A stretch of 64,000 bases of DNA from Paenirhodobacter hankyongi (GCF_003664585.1 NZ_RCHI01000003.1:186001-250000); one strand, 5' to 3'. Counted from the first letter of the stretch, positions 46,186 to 55,809 are shown. Notes: generated by a model not told the origin, from the sequence alone. Program-made: numbers and translations.

Positions 46186-47295
46186 TCAGGCCTGCCAGCG
46201 GGCGAGCGCCTCCTCGCGCCCGATCCGGGCCAGCGTCGAGCCCGCCCCGATCGCGCCCGGGGTGCGGCTCAGCTTCGGCGCGGGCGCGGGCTGCACGATG
46301 TCCTCATGGCGCAGATAGGCGCCGCGGGCGACGTTGTGCGGGTGGGTCACCGCCTCCGACACCGTCAGAACCGGCGTCGCGCAGGCGTCGGTGCCCTCGA
46401 AGATCGCCTCCCATTCGGCGCGGGTCTTTTCCATGAACCGCGCGCCGATGCGCGCGCGCAGCTCGGGCCAGAGGGCGCGGTCGGCGCGGTCGGGCAGCTC
46501 GCCCGGGGCAAAGCCCATCAGGCGCTGAAACTCGGCCCAGAATTTCTCCTCGATCGGGCCGATGGCGAAATGGCCGCCCGCCTTGCAGGGATAGACCCCG
46601 TAATAGGGCACGCCGCCGTCGAGCAGGTTCTCGCCGCGCCGATCGGACCAGAGCCCGCTGGCCCTGAGCCCGTGCATCATCCCCAGAAGCCCGGCGATGC
46701 CGTCGGTGATCGCGGCATCCACCACCTGCCCCTGCCCCGTCGCCTTCGCATGCCACAGCGCCGCCATCATGCCGAAGGCCAGCCACATCGAGCCGCCGCC
46801 GAAATCGCCCACCAGGTTGAGCGGGATCGTCGGCGTCTCGGGCGTGCCGATCGCACCGAGCGCCCCCGAGAGCGCGACGAAGTTGATGTCGTGCCCCGCG
46901 GTCTGGGCGAGCGGGCCGCTCTGCCCCCAGCCGGTCATCCGGCCATAGACGAGGCGCGGGTTCTCGGGGAAATCAGCGGGGCCGAGGCCGAGGCGTTCCA
47001 TCACCCCGGGGCGCATCCCCTCGACCAGCGCGTCGGCCTGCGCGATCAGCCGCCGCGCGATGGCGAGGTCTGCGGGCGCCTTGAGATCGAGCTCCAGCAC
47101 GTCGCGGCCGCGCTCGATCGGGTCATTCGCGATGCCGAGCACGTGGTTCGCCGCGCCGCCCGAGTTCGGCCGCGCGATGCGGATCACCTCGGCCCCCATG
47201 TCGGCAAAAAGCTGCACGGTGAAGGGCGTGGGGCCGAGGCCCGAAATCTCGACGATGCGGAGCCCGGCAAGCGGGCCTTGCGGCGATGTGGTCAT
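46186..47295 (-). CDS. Alpha-methylacyl-CoA racemase (CaiB/BaiF family III)
   Basis: 369 residues. The QTAGHDINFVALSGALGAIG and NLVGDFGGGSMWLAFGMMAAL blocks hold the His and Asp that act as the acid/base pair in alpha-methylacyl-CoA racemases, which distinguishes this from formyl-CoA or carnitine CoA-transferases of the same family. Probably epimerises 2-methyl-branched acyl-CoA for beta-oxidation. The ATG at 47295 starts MTTSPQGPLAGLRIVEI. Confidence 0.87.
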   Translation of the reverse strand: MTTSPQGPLAGLRIVEISGLGPTPFTVQLFADMGAEVIRIARPNSGGAANHVLGIANDPIERGRDVLELDLKAPADLAIARRLIAQADALVEGMRPGVMERLGLGPADFPENPRLVYGRMTGWGQSGPLAQTAGHDINFVALSGALGAIGTPETPTIPLNLVGDFGGGSMWLAFGMMAALWHAKATGQGQVVDAAITDGIAGLLGMMHGLRASGLWSDRRGENLLDGGVPYYGVYPCKAGGHFAIGPIEEKFWAEFQRLMGFAPGELPDRADRALWPELRARIGARFMEKTRAEWEAIFEGTDACATPVLTVSEAVTHPHNVARGAYLRHEDIVQPAPAPKLSRTPGAIGAGSTLARIGREEALARWQA

Positions 47296-47327
47296 CTGGT
47301 CTCCTGCGGGCCTCTGGTGGCGCGGCC

Positions 47328-47377
47328 GGGGGTTTTGCACCCCCGGACCCCCGCAAGGTATTTCCGGCAAGATGAAG
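47328..47377 (+). repeat. Dispersed hairpin repeat, single degenerate copy
   Basis: Weak hairpin GGGGG-TTTTGCA-CCCCC (47328-47344), then core CCCCCGCAAGGTATTTCCGG from 47348 on, ending GATGAAG at 47377. It lies between the ABC-F gene and the racemase gene, both leftward. Confidence 0.7.
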
Positions 47378-47423
47378 GGGTAAAGGCGGCCGCGCCGTGA
47401 CGCAGCGTCACCGCGGGCCGGGC

Positions 47424-49247
47424 TCAGCCCTGCGCCTTTTCCTCGAGCGTCAGCCATTCCTCCTCGGCCGCGCTCAGCGCCGCCTGACGCTCGCCCAGCA
47501 TCTCGGTGGCCTTTTTGAACTTCACCGGCTCGCGGGTGAAAAGCTCGGGGTCGGAGAGGAGTTCGGAGAGCTTGCCGATCTCGCGCTCGAGCTTGTCGAT
47601 GACACCGGGCAGCTCCTCGAGCCGGTGTTTCTCGGTGAAGCTGAGGCCCGGCTTCTTCGGCGCGGCCTTCGGGGCGGCGGCGGACTCGGCCTTCTTCGCG
47701 GCAGGGGCGCCGACGACGGCCGGCGCCGCCGGGGCGCTCAGCGCCTTTTGCGCCTGATAGTCGCTCCAGCCGCCGGCATAGACCGTGGCGCGGCCGTCGC
47801 CCTCCATCGTGATCGTCGTCGTCGCGACACGGTCGATGAAGTCGCGGTCGTGGCTGACCAGCAGCACGGTGCCGTCATACTCGCCAAGGATGTCCTGCAG
47901 CAGATCCAGCGTCTCGACGTCGAGATCGTTCGTCGGCTCGTCGAGGATCAGCAGGTTCGAGGGCTTCGCCATGATCCGCGCGAGCAGCAGCCGTGCCCGT
48001 TCGCCGCCCGAGAGCGAGCCGATCGGCGCGCGCGCCTGGCTCTCGTCGAAGAGGAAGTCCTTGAGATAGGCCACCACATGCTTCGGCCGGCCGCGCACCA
48101 TCACCTGGTCGGACTGCCCCGAGACCCGCATGTCGGGATCGTTCACCATCCCGTCCCAGAGCGTCTGGTCGAGGTCGAGCGTGGCACGCGCCTGATCGAA
48201 GACCGCGATCTCGAGATTGGTGCCGAGCGTCACCGTGCCCGCGTCGGGCGCGATCTCGCCGGTCAGCATCTTCAGCAGCGTGGTCTTGCCCACGCCGTTC
48301 GGGCCGACGAAGGCGACACGGTCACCGCGCAGCACGCGCAGGTCGAAATTCTTCACGATCACCTTGTCGCCGAAGGATTTGCACAGGCCCTTCGCCTCGA
48401 TCACCCGCTTGCCCGAGGTGCCCGAGCTTTCAAGTTCCATCGCCGCGGTGCCCTGGCGGCGGATCTGGCCCGCGCGTTCGGCGCGCAGCGCCTGGAGCGC
48501 CCGCACCCGGCCCATGTTGCGCTTGCGCCGTGCCGAGATCCCCTCGACCGCCCATTTCGCCTCGGCCTTGATCTTGCGGTCGAGCTTGTGGCGGGCCTCG
48601 TCCTCCTCGGTCCAGATCTGTTCGCGCCAGTCCTCGAAGGCCTCGAAGCCGCGCTCCTGCCGGCGCAGCGCGCCGCGATCGAGCCAGAGCGTGGCCCGCG
48701 TCAGGTTGCGCAGGAAGGCGCGGTCGTGCGAGATCAGCACGAAGGCGGTGCGGGTGGTCTTCAGCTCGTTCTCGAGCCAGCCGATCGCCTCGATGTCGAG
48801 GTGGTTGGTGGGTTCGTCGAGCAGCATGAGTTCCGGCGCCTCGGCGAGAAGCTTGGCCAGCGCCGCGCGCCGCCGCTCGCCGCCCGAGGCGGTTGCGACC
48901 GGGGTCTCGGGACGGAACTTCAGCCCCTCGGCCACCATCTCGACGCGGTAGTGTTCGGCCTCGGAGAGGCCCGATCCGGCGAAATCGCCAAGCGTCGCAA
49001 AGCCCGACAGGTCAGGCTCCTGCTCCATGTAGCCCACGCGCGTGCCGCTCGGCACCACGCGCGAGCCCTGGTCGGGCTCGACCAGCCCCGCCATCACCTT
49101 CATCAGCGTCGACTTGCCCGAGCCGTTGCGGCCCACGAGCGCGATGCGGTCGCCCTCCTGAACGGTGAGATCGAGCCCCTCGAAGACGGGGTCGCCGCCG
49201 AAGGTGAGGGAGATGCCGGAAAGCTGGAGAAGGGGTGCGCGTGCCAT
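47424..49247 (-). CDS. ABC-F family ATPase (Uup-like)
   Basis: A soluble, membrane-free ABC protein acting on ribosomes or DNA-related processes. 607 residues with two ATPase domains: GRNGSGKST, SGGERRRAALAKLL, LLDEPTNHLD in the first; GPNGVGKTT, LSGGERARLLLAR, LILDEPTNDLD in the second. The inter-domain linker is rich in Arg and Glu; the C-terminal part after an Ala/Pro/Lys stretch forms a coiled coil (LPGVIDKLEREIGKLSELL), as in Uup. Antibiotic-resistance members lack this tail, so a housekeeping role is likelier. Confidence 0.92.
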   Translation of the reverse strand: MARAPLLQLSGISLTFGGDPVFEGLDLTVQEGDRIALVGRNGSGKSTLMKVMAGLVEPDQGSRVVPSGTRVGYMEQEPDLSGFATLGDFAGSGLSEAEHYRVEMVAEGLKFRPETPVATASGGERRRAALAKLLAEAPELMLLDEPTNHLDIEAIGWLENELKTTRTAFVLISHDRAFLRNLTRATLWLDRGALRRQERGFEAFEDWREQIWTEEDEARHKLDRKIKAEAKWAVEGISARRKRNMGRVRALQALRAERAGQIRRQGTAAMELESSGTSGKRVIEAKGLCKSFGDKVIVKNFDLRVLRGDRVAFVGPNGVGKTTLLKMLTGEIAPDAGTVTLGTNLEIAVFDQARATLDLDQTLWDGMVNDPDMRVSGQSDQVMVRGRPKHVVAYLKDFLFDESQARAPIGSLSGGERARLLLARIMAKPSNLLILDEPTNDLDVETLDLLQDILGEYDGTVLLVSHDRDFIDRVATTTITMEGDGRATVYAGGWSDYQAQKALSAPAAPAVVGAPAAKKAESAAAPKAAPKKPGLSFTEKHRLEELPGVIDKLEREIGKLSELLSDPELFTREPVKFKKATEMLGERQAALSAAEEEWLTLEEKAQG

Positions 49248-49308
49248 GGCTCTCCGCTAGCCGGGCGGCGGCGAAAGGTCAACGGGGGCGTGCAGGGGCC
49301 GCACATGC

Positions 49309-49332
49309 AAACGGGCGCCCGAAAGGCGCCCG
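49309..49332 (-). terminator. Intrinsic terminator after metQ
   Basis: On the minus strand CGGGCGCC, loop TTTCG, GGCGCCCG, then TTTGC, about 20 bases after the metQ stop; ends the metNIQ operon. Confidence 0.8.
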
Positions 49333-49353
49333 CCGATTGGATCCCGGAACGGC

Positions 49354-50130
49354 TCACCAGGAGGTCAGCACCGTGCCGTGATACTTGTCCTCGATGAATT
49401 TCTTCACCTCGTCCGAGTGATAGGCCGAGACCAGCGTCTTCACCCAGGGCGCGGTCTCGTCGCCTTCGCGCACCACGATGATGTTCACATAGGGGTTGTC
49501 GGCCTTTTCCATCGCGATCGTGTCGGTCTTCGGGTTCAGACCGGCGGCGATGGCATAGTTGGTGTTGATCATCGCTGCGTCGAGATCGGCAAGCGAACGC
49601 GGCAGCTGCGCGGCGTCGAGTTCCTGGAACTTCAGGTTCTTCGGATTCTCGGTCACGTCGAGCACGGTCGGGGTCAGGCCGGTGCCGTCGGCGAGCTTGA
49701 TCAGGCCGAAGTCCTGCAGCACCAGAAGCGCACGGCCGCCGTTCGTCGGGTCGTTCGGGATGCCGACGGTATCGCCGTCCTTCAGGTCGGCAGGCGACTT
49801 CACCTTGTTCGAATAGAGCCCCATCGGCGTGGTGATCGTGGTCCCCACCGGCACCAGCTTGAAGCCGCGGTCCTTGATCTGGTTGTCGAGGTAGGGCTTG
49901 TGCTGGAACGAGTTCGCCTCGATGTCGCCATCGGCGAGCGCCTGGTTCGGCACCACGTAATCCGAGAACTCGATCACCTTGATATCAAGGCCCATCGGCT
50001 TGGCGACCTTCGCCACCTCTTCCATGATCTCGGCATGCTCGCCCGGCGAGACCCCGACCTTGATGTCCTCGGCCATCGCGGTCCCGGCCGTGAGCGCGAG
50101 CACGGAGATCAGCGTCATCAGCTTTTTCAT
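49354..50130 (-). CDS. metQ: Methionine ABC transporter substrate-binding protein
   Basis: 258 residues with a signal peptide (MKKLMTLISVLALTAGTAMAE) and the NlpA/MetQ fold: IKVGVSPGEHAEIMEEV, SFQHKPYLDNQI, DGDTVGIPNDPTNGGRALL. No lipobox Cys follows the signal, so it looks like a free periplasmic binder rather than the lipoprotein of E. coli. It follows metI after 27 bases. Confidence 0.94.
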   Translation of the reverse strand: MKKLMTLISVLALTAGTAMAEDIKVGVSPGEHAEIMEEVAKVAKPMGLDIKVIEFSDYVVPNQALADGDIEANSFQHKPYLDNQIKDRGFKLVPVGTTITTPMGLYSNKVKSPADLKDGDTVGIPNDPTNGGRALLVLQDFGLIKLADGTGLTPTVLDVTENPKNLKFQELDAAQLPRSLADLDAAMINTNYAIAAGLNPKTDTIAMEKADNPYVNIIVVREGDETAPWVKTLVSAYHSDEVKKFIEDKYHGTVLTSW

Positions 50131-50157
50131 CGGAATTTTCCCTCTGAGCTTGAAAAA

Positions 50158-50832
50158 TTATGCGCCGCGGTTGCCGGGCGCGCGTTTGTCCACCCGACGT
50201 GCGATCCATTCGCCGATGGTCTGCACGAGCTGGACGAGAACGATCAGGATGACCACCACCACCGCCATCACGTCGGGCATGAAGCGCTGATAGCCATAGC
50301 GGATGCCAAGGTCGCCCAGCCCCTCGCCGCCGACCGCACCGACCATCGCCGAATAGCCGATCAGGCTGACGACGGCGAGGGTGAGGCCGAGCGTGATGCC
50401 CGGCAGCGCCTCGGGGATCAGCACCTTGCGGATGATCTGCAGGGGCGTCGCGCCCATGGCGCGGGCGGCCTCGATCAGCCCCGCATCGACCTCGCGGATC
50501 GCGTTCTCGATCAGCCGGGCGATGAAGGGCACGGCGGCGATGGTCAGCGGCACGATCGCGGCGGTGGTGCCGATCGAGGTGCCGGCGATCAGCCGGGTGA
50601 AGGGGATGATCGCCACGACAAGGATGATGAAGGGGATCGAGCGGGTCGCGTTGACGACGATGCCCAGCACCTTGTTCACCGCCGGCGCCGACAACAGCTC
50701 GCCGCGCCGCGAACAGGCGAGGAACACGCCGATCGGCAGGCCGATGGCCGCACCGATCAGCGTCGACAGGAAGACCATGTAGAGCGTCTGCCAGGTGGCC
50801 GAGATCAGCAGGTTGATCAGATTAGAGGACAT
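50158..50832 (-). CDS. metI: Methionine ABC transporter permease
   Basis: 224 residues, five hydrophobic helices, with the permease EAA-type loop IEAARAMGATPLQIIRKVLIPEALPGI that contacts MetN. The ATG at 50832 (MSSNLINLL) overlaps the metN stop by 11 bases, so the two are coupled. Confidence 0.95.
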   Translation of the reverse strand: MSSNLINLLISATWQTLYMVFLSTLIGAAIGLPIGVFLACSRRGELLSAPAVNKVLGIVVNATRSIPFIILVVAIIPFTRLIAGTSIGTTAAIVPLTIAAVPFIARLIENAIREVDAGLIEAARAMGATPLQIIRKVLIPEALPGITLGLTLAVVSLIGYSAMVGAVGGEGLGDLGIRYGYQRFMPDVMAVVVVILIVLVQLVQTIGEWIARRVDKRAPGNRGA

Positions 50833-51883
50833 AGCCCAGAACCTCCGTGCGCTGCTGATGGCTTTCGAGATAGGCCCGCGCCTCGGCCGCCCGGGCCGCG
50901 TCGATCGAGACCAGCAGATTGCCGAAGGGGCGCGGCCCGATCTCCTCGATGGCGCCGGCGAGGATGTTGACATCGAGCCCCAGCGTCGCGCTCATCCGCG
51001 CCAGCAGCGGGTCGGTCGCATTGTCGCCGAGGAAGGTGATGCGGATCACCTCGCGCGCCGGTCCTTCGGGGCGGTCGGTCTGCAGCCGGTCGGCGATGAA
51101 GCGCGGCAGGGTGACGCCGGTGACACCGGCCAGGAAGCTGCGCGTCGTCGGGTGCTGCGGCGCGGTGAAGACGTCATAGGTGAGCCCCTGCTCGACGATC
51201 CGCCCGCCCTCGATCACCGCGACATGGCTCGCGATGTCGCGCACCACCGCCATCTCGTGGGTGATCAGAAGAATCGTCAGCCCGAGGTCGCGGTTGATGT
51301 CGGCCAGAAGCCGCAACACCGTCTGCGTCGTCTCGGGATCAAGCGCCGAGGTCGCCTCGTCCGACAGCAGAACCTTCGGATCGGTGGCGAGCGCGCGGGC
51401 GATGCCGACGCGCTGTTTCTGCCCGCCCGAAAGCTCGGCCGGATAGCGCCCGGCCAGCTGTTCAAGCCCGACACGTGCGATCAGATCGCGCACCCGCGGG
51501 CGGATCTTCGCCGCGGGAATGCCGGCAATCTCCATCGGCAGCGCCACGTTGTCCTCGACCGTGCGCGACGAGAGCAGGTTGAAGTGCTGGAAGATCATCC
51601 CGACCTCGCGCCGGATCTCGCGCAGCGCCGCGCCGCGGGCCCGGCCGACGTCGCGCCCGGCCACGGTGATCGTGCCCGCCGTCGGCTGCTCGAGCCCGTT
51701 GACCATCCGCAGCAGTGTCGACTTGCCCGCACCGGACCGCCCGATGATGCCGGTGATCGAGCCGGCCGGCACCTCGAAGGTGATCCCCTCGAGCGCCGTG
51801 ACGCTGCCGCCACCTGCCTTCGGATAGCTCTTGCCGACCCCGTCGAAGGTGATGGCCGCGCCGCTGGTGATATCCCGTTGCAT
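50822..51883 (-). CDS. metN: Methionine ABC transporter ATP-binding protein
   Basis: 353 residues from MQRDITSGAAITFDG. ATPase motifs: GRSGAGKST (Walker A), LSGGQKQRVGIARAL (signature), LLSDEATSALDPE (Walker B), ITHEMAVV (switch His). The C-terminal NIL/ACT-like domain (REVIRITFLGDNATDPLLA...) is the methionine-sensing part that inhibits transport in E. coli MetN. An ATG at 51925 is possible but lacks a ribosome site. Confidence 0.94.
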   Translation of the reverse strand: MQRDITSGAAITFDGVGKSYPKAGGGSVTALEGITFEVPAGSITGIIGRSGAGKSTLLRMVNGLEQPTAGTITVAGRDVGRARGAALREIRREVGMIFQHFNLLSSRTVEDNVALPMEIAGIPAAKIRPRVRDLIARVGLEQLAGRYPAELSGGQKQRVGIARALATDPKVLLSDEATSALDPETTQTVLRLLADINRDLGLTILLITHEMAVVRDIASHVAVIEGGRIVEQGLTYDVFTAPQHPTTRSFLAGVTGVTLPRFIADRLQTDRPEGPAREVIRITFLGDNATDPLLARMSATLGLDVNILAGAIEEIGPRPFGNLLVSIDAARAAEARAYLESHQQRTEVLGYVL

Positions 51884-51965
51884 CCCTGTGTCCGATATGG
51901 CTGTGGACTCGATTTGACCGCCCATAAAGGGGAAGCGGCCGGCAGATACAACCCCGCGCCGGGGC

Positions 51966-51997
51966 CCGGGACACCCGATGCGCCCCGTCCCGGGTGT
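51966..51997 (-). promoter_or_regulatory. metNIQ leader with interleaved complementary segments
   Basis: On the minus strand ACACCC (51997-51992) can pair with GGGTGT (51976-51971), and the overlapping CCGGGAC (51993-51987) can pair with GTCCCGG (51972-51966). The order of arms is a-b-a'-b', so the helices are mutually exclusive or form a pseudoknot. It does not match the SAM-I or SAM-II patterns I know. It lies about 85 bases before metN. Function is speculative. Confidence 0.35.
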
Positions 51998-52166
51998 TAC
52001 GCCAGATCCGCGCGCCGGGTTCAAGCAAACAATCACGCTAAAATTTGTCGGGTTTTCAGGATATTCTTCCACCCCCCGAAAACCGCGCCCCCAAAGCGTT
52101 CCACAGCGCGAGATCCTGCGCCGAACCGCGCAGAGAATCGCCCCAGGCAAAGCGCCCTGCGTCCCG

Positions 52167-52230
52167 CTTCCAATTGCCCCAAATATCCCGGGGGTGAATT
52201 CGGCGCAGCCGAAGAGGGGGCAAGCCCCCT
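52167..52230 (-). repeat. Dispersed hairpin repeat, single copy after olsB
   Basis: Read on the minus strand: hairpin AGGGGGC-TT-GCCCCCT (52230-52215), hairpin TTCGGC-TGC-GCCGAA (52213-52199), then the core to 52167 (plus-strand form CTTCCAATTGCCCCAAATAT). The first hairpin touches the olsB stop codon. Confidence 0.8.
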
Positions 52231-52987
52231 ACCCCGCCACCATCCGCAGCGCCCGCGCCCGGGCCGGCGGAATCGCGCCGATCTCGAGCCCGGTGAAGAC
52301 ATGGAGCGTGCCCAGATCCTCGTCGACCACGGCATGGTCGCTGACCCAGCCGCCCATCGTCAGATAGCTGCGCAACAGCGGCGGCATCCGCAGCATCGCC
52401 TGTTTCGGGTTCCCCGGCCGGCCGATCAGCGCCCGGGCATAGCGCACCACCTTCGGCGCCTTCACCCGCGGCCACCAGCGCCGCGGCGCCAGATGGCGCT
52501 CGGCCAGCACGGCGAAGGCATCGGCGAAATATTCCCAGTCGGTGCCGGTGAAGGAGGAACAGCCGAACAGCATCTCGACCTTCCCGGCATCGACGAAGCG
52601 CGTCATCGCGCCCCAGGCGACGCGCAGGATGTCGGGATCGTGCACCCCGGGCTCCATGCAGAAGCGCCCCATCTCGACCATCGGCCCGGCGAATCCCTGC
52701 AGCGCGGAAAGCTCGTAATATTGCGCGGAATAGCTGCGGCCGATCTCGCTGCCGTCCCTCAAAGGCAGCAGCCGGAAGCAGCACACGAGCCGTCCCGTGA
52801 CGAGCTCCTCGACCAGAACGTGCTGGCAGACGGCATCAAACGCATCGGCATCGAGAGGGACGGAGCCCGCGCCGGCCGCGCCACGCGCGCCGAGGAAACT
52901 GCGCCAGCGCAGCGCCTGCGCAGCCCGAAGGTCGGACGGGGTCGCGGCGAAACGCGCCGCGTAACGACCCCTTGCGAGCGAAAACAT
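52229..52987 (-). CDS. olsB: L-ornithine N-alpha-acyltransferase
   Basis: Transfers a 3-hydroxyacyl chain from ACP to ornithine, the first step of ornithine lipid synthesis, a membrane lipid common in Rhodobacterales. 252 residues of the GNAT-like OlsB/hemolysin-type acyltransferase family: LRWRSFLGARG, GRLVCCFRLLP, YYELSALQGFAGPMVEMGRFCMEPGV, FGCSSFTGTDW, LLRSYLTMGGWVSDHAVVD. No olsA is next to it. GGGGAG precedes the ATG. Confidence 0.86.
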   Translation of the reverse strand: MFSLARGRYAARFAATPSDLRAAQALRWRSFLGARGAAGAGSVPLDADAFDAVCQHVLVEELVTGRLVCCFRLLPLRDGSEIGRSYSAQYYELSALQGFAGPMVEMGRFCMEPGVHDPDILRVAWGAMTRFVDAGKVEMLFGCSSFTGTDWEYFADAFAVLAERHLAPRRWWPRVKAPKVVRYARALIGRPGNPKQAMLRMPPLLRSYLTMGGWVSDHAVVDEDLGTLHVFTGLEIGAIPPARARALRMVAG

Positions 52988-53074
52988 GGAGGCTCCCCGG
53001 GTTGGCCCGAACGGGGAGAAGCATAGGCGACTCGGGGCCGCGGCGAAAGAAAAACCGCCGCGGGCCAGGGAAAC

Positions 53075-53536
53075 TCACTGCGTGAGTTGCGTCGCCGACA
53101 CCCGGCCGAGGCTGCCCAGAAGCTGCCGCACGACGCCGATGCCCTTGATGTTCGACTTCGTCACGCGCCGCGACAGCACCACCACCTCGCCGCGTTCGAG
53201 GCCGAAGCGCTCGACATTGGCGACGGTGCCGTTCTTGTCGAAGCTGACCGCGACGACCTGGCGGTCGATCTCCTGCGGCGCGCGGGCGCCGTAGTATTTC
53301 CAGCGCGAGCCGACGTAATACCACGCCGAGCCCTCGAGCACGCCCGAGGCGGAGGGCCGCCCCACGGCCGAGGCCACGTCATCGCGCGAACTCTTGCCGA
53401 CCTGGACCTGCGACAGGTCCTCGTCGGACGGGACATAGCCGTGATTCTGGTAAATCGCCGTACAGCCAGCCGCCAAGAGGCTCGCGCCAAGGGCCATCGC
53501 CAGCGCAATGCGCCGCGTCACGGTTCCGGTGCTCAC
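53075..53536 (-). CDS. bamE: BamE/SmpA-OmlA family outer-membrane lipoprotein
   Basis: 153 residues: lipoprotein signal with lipobox LLAAGC, then a BamE-like domain (YVPSDEDLSQVQVGKSSRDDVASAVGRPSASGVLEGSAWYYVGSRW) that in E. coli supports beta-barrel assembly. The GTG start (53536) has GGGGG 6 bases upstream. It is divergent from the DUF177-rpmF group. Confidence 0.86.
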   Translation of the reverse strand: MSTGTVTRRIALAMALGASLLAAGCTAIYQNHGYVPSDEDLSQVQVGKSSRDDVASAVGRPSASGVLEGSAWYYVGSRWKYYGARAPQEIDRQVVAVSFDKNGTVANVERFGLERGEVVVLSRRVTKSNIKGIGVVRQLLGSLGRVSATQLTQ

Positions 53537-53648
53537 CTGTTACCCCCTCTTGCCTCATGGCCTGCGGCCTTTTATCCCGCTTACAACAACCCGGCCCGGC
53601 CCTCAAGCACGATGCAGAGGCGGCCGGACCAGACACCCAGGAGCTGCC

Positions 53649-54206
53649 ATGACCGATGCCCCCCTTCCCTGGAGCGCGCCGCTCCGCCCCGCCGAACTGG
53701 CGAGCCGCAAGCCCAATCGTTTCGACCTGCGCCCCGATGCCGAGACCCGCGCGGCAATCGCCGACTGGGCCGGACTCGAGGCGCTCAACTCTTTGCGACT
53801 GAACGGAACGCTGACGCCGCAGGGGCGCACGGACTGGACGCTTCAGGCCGAATTCGAGGCCGAGGTGGTGCAATCCTGCGTCGTCACCCTCGCCCCGGTC
53901 ACCACCAAGCTGAGCGAAGGCGTGCAGCGCCACTACCTCGCCGAGATGCCCGAACCCGAGGGCGACGAGGTCGAGATGCCCGAGGACGACACCAGCGAGC
54001 CGCTGCCCGCGGTGGTCGACCTTGCCGCGGTGGCGCTCGAGGTGCTCGAACTTGCCTTGCCGCTCTATCCGCGGGCGCCGGGTGCCGAGCTCGACGAGAC
54101 CGTGGTGACCGAGCCGGGCGCCGTGCCGATGCGCGACGAGGACACCCGCCCCTTCGCCAATCTGCGCGACCTGATGGCGAAGAAGGACGAGACGGGCGAC
54201 GAGTGA
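53649..54206 (+). CDS. DUF177/YceD family protein
   Basis: 185 residues, acidic and soluble, with the family CxxT segment in [20 protein letters not shown] and an acidic tail block ([20 protein letters not shown]). DUF177 genes sit beside rpmF across bacteria and are linked to rRNA or L32 biogenesis; the same pairing occurs here. AGGAG precedes the ATG at 53649. Confidence 0.88.
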   Translation: MTDAPLPWSAPLRPAELASRKPNRFDLRPDAETRAAIADWAGLEALNSLRLNGTLTPQGRTDWTLQAEFEAEVVQSCVVTLAPVTTKLSEGVQRHYLAEMPEPEGDEVEMPEDDTSEPLPAVVDLAAVALEVLELALPLYPRAPGAELDETVVTEPGAVPMRDEDTRPFANLRDLMAKKDETGDE

Positions 54207-54279
54207 GCGCCCGTTTGCGCGCCGCCTGCCCGGCTTTTGCACATCGGCGCCCGCACGGCGCGGCAGTGCAAGAAAGGGC

Positions 54280-54307
54280 TTGCAACGGAGCGGAATCGCA
54301 GTATGTT
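54280..54307 (+). promoter_or_regulatory. Candidate rpmF-plsX-fabH-ihfA promoter
   Basis: TTGCAA (54280-54285), 16 bases, TATGTT (54302-54307), about 108 bases before the rpmF start. It is the clearest match in the 208-base gap after the DUF177 gene. Confidence 0.5.
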
Positions 54308-54414
54308 CCCGGCCTCATTCGAAGTCTGGGTTCGCACCCGGTCCGCTCTCCGGCGCCAGTGACGATACTCAAGGAAATCAGGGCCCTGTGCCCGCGAACA
54401 ATCGAGGATTAGAC

Positions 54415-54621
54415 ATGGCTGTCCCGCAGAACCGAGTCACGCGCTCCCGTCGTAACATGCGCCGTGCGCATGACGCTCTTGTTGCCGCCAATCCGGCTGA
54501 ATGCCCGAACTGCGGCGAACTGAAGCGTCCGCACCACGTCTGCGGCGCCTGCGGTCACTATGACGACCGCGAAGTCGTCGCGCAGGCCGCCGAGGTCGAT
54601 CTGGACGACGACGCCGCGTAA
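54415..54621 (+). CDS. rpmF: 50S ribosomal protein L32 (zinc-binding form)
   Basis: 68 residues starting [22 protein letters not shown]. Two cysteine pairs, CPNC and CGAC, form the zinc-ribbon (C+) version, so the ribosome here needs zinc for this protein. The longer frame upstream of the ATG is not part of the family. Confidence 0.97.
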   Translation: MAVPQNRVTRSRRNMRRAHDALVAANPAECPNCGELKRPHHVCGACGHYDDREVVAQAAEVDLDDDAA

Positions 54622-54645
54622 GCGCGTCGGCCGAGCCTCTGATCC

Positions 54646-55809
54646 ATGCTGCCTGAACAAGAGCAGACGCGGGCCGAAGGCCGGACCGATGCCGCGCAGA
54701 CGGAAGGCCGCGAAGTCGCGGCCAAGGCGCCGGCCGAGTCCGGCGCCATCGTCATTTCCATCGATGCCATGGGCAGCGACCGCGGCCCTGTCGCGGTGCT
54801 CGACGGCGTTTTGATCGCGCATCAGGCCAATCCGGCCCTGCGCTTCATCCTGCACGGCCGCGAGGCGGAGCTTGCCCCGCTGATCGCCGCGCGCGGCCTT
54901 GCCGATTGCGCGGTGCTGCACCATGCCGAGGGCGTGGTGACAATGCACGACAAGCCGTCGCAGGTGATGCGGCGCGGCAAGGACACCTCGATGTGGTCGG
55001 CGATCGAGTCGGTGCGCGAGCGCGAGGCGGCGGTTGCCGTTTCCTGCGGCAACACCGGCGCGCTGATGGCGGTGTCGATGCTGCGGCTGCGCAAGCTGCC
55101 CGGGGTGAACCGCCCCGCCATCGCCTCGTTCTGGCCCTCGCGCAATCCGACCGGCTGGAACGTCATGCTCGACATGGGCGCCGACGTGAAGGCCGAGGCC
55201 CCCGATTTGCTGACCTATGCGCTGATGGGCACCTCCTATGCCCGCAACGCGCTCGGCCTTGCCCGGCCGCGCGTCGGGCTGCTCAACGTCGGCACCGAGG
55301 AACACAAGGGCCACGCCGAGCTCAAGCTCGCGCATGAGATGATCGGCGCAGCGCAGGACGCCGGTGCCTTCGATTTCGTCGGCTTCGTCGAGGGCAATGA
55401 CCTGCCCTCGGACCGCGTTGACGTGATCGTGACCGACGGCTTCACCGGCAACGTTGCGCTGAAAACCGCCGAGGGCACGGCGAAGCTTGCGGCCGAACTG
55501 CTGCGCGGAGCGCTGACCGCGACACCGCTGGCCAAGCTCGGCGCGCTGCTCGCCATGGGTCCGCTGAAGCGGATGAGCGCGCAGATCGACCCCCGACGCG
55601 CCAATGGCGGCGTTTTCCTCGGGTTGAACGGCACCGTGGTGAAGTCGCACGGCTCGGCCGACGCGACCGGTGTCGCGGCCGCGATCGAGCTTGCCGCCCG
55701 CCTCGCCCGCTCCGGTTTCGTCGAAAGGCTCGCGGCACGGGTTGCCTCTGCGTCAGCGGCAAGGCAGGATGCGCCCTCGGAAGAGGCATCCAGCGAGAAC
55801 GAACTATGA
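54646..55809 (+). CDS. plsX: Phosphate acyltransferase PlsX
   Basis: Makes acyl-phosphate from acyl-ACP for phospholipid synthesis. 387 residues: after an about 35-residue Glu/Ala-rich N-terminal extension (shorter in most relatives) come [44 protein letters not shown] and [15 protein letters not shown] start closer to VISIDAMG has no good ribosome site. It overlaps fabH by 4 bases. Confidence 0.94.
   Translation: MLPEQEQTRAEGRTDAAQTEGREVAAKAPAESGAIVISIDAMGSDRGPVAVLDGVLIAHQANPALRFILHGREAELAPLIAARGLADCAVLHHAEGVVTMHDKPSQVMRRGKDTSMWSAIESVREREAAVAVSCGNTGALMAVSMLRLRKLPGVNRPAIASFWPSRNPTGWNVMLDMGADVKAEAPDLLTYALMGTSYARNALGLARPRVGLLNVGTEEHKGHAELKLAHEMIGAAQDAGAFDFVGFVEGNDLPSDRVDVIVTDGFTGNVALKTAEGTAKLAAELLRGALTATPLAKLGALLAMGPLKRMSAQIDPRRANGGVFLGLNGTVVKSHGSADATGVAAAIELAARLARSGFVERLAARVASASAARQDAPSEEASSENEL

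Noticed and set aside
51884-52030. SAM-I or SAM-II riboswitch upstream of metN
   Set aside because: The conserved SAM-I and SAM-II core sequences are not present; only generic competing helices are.
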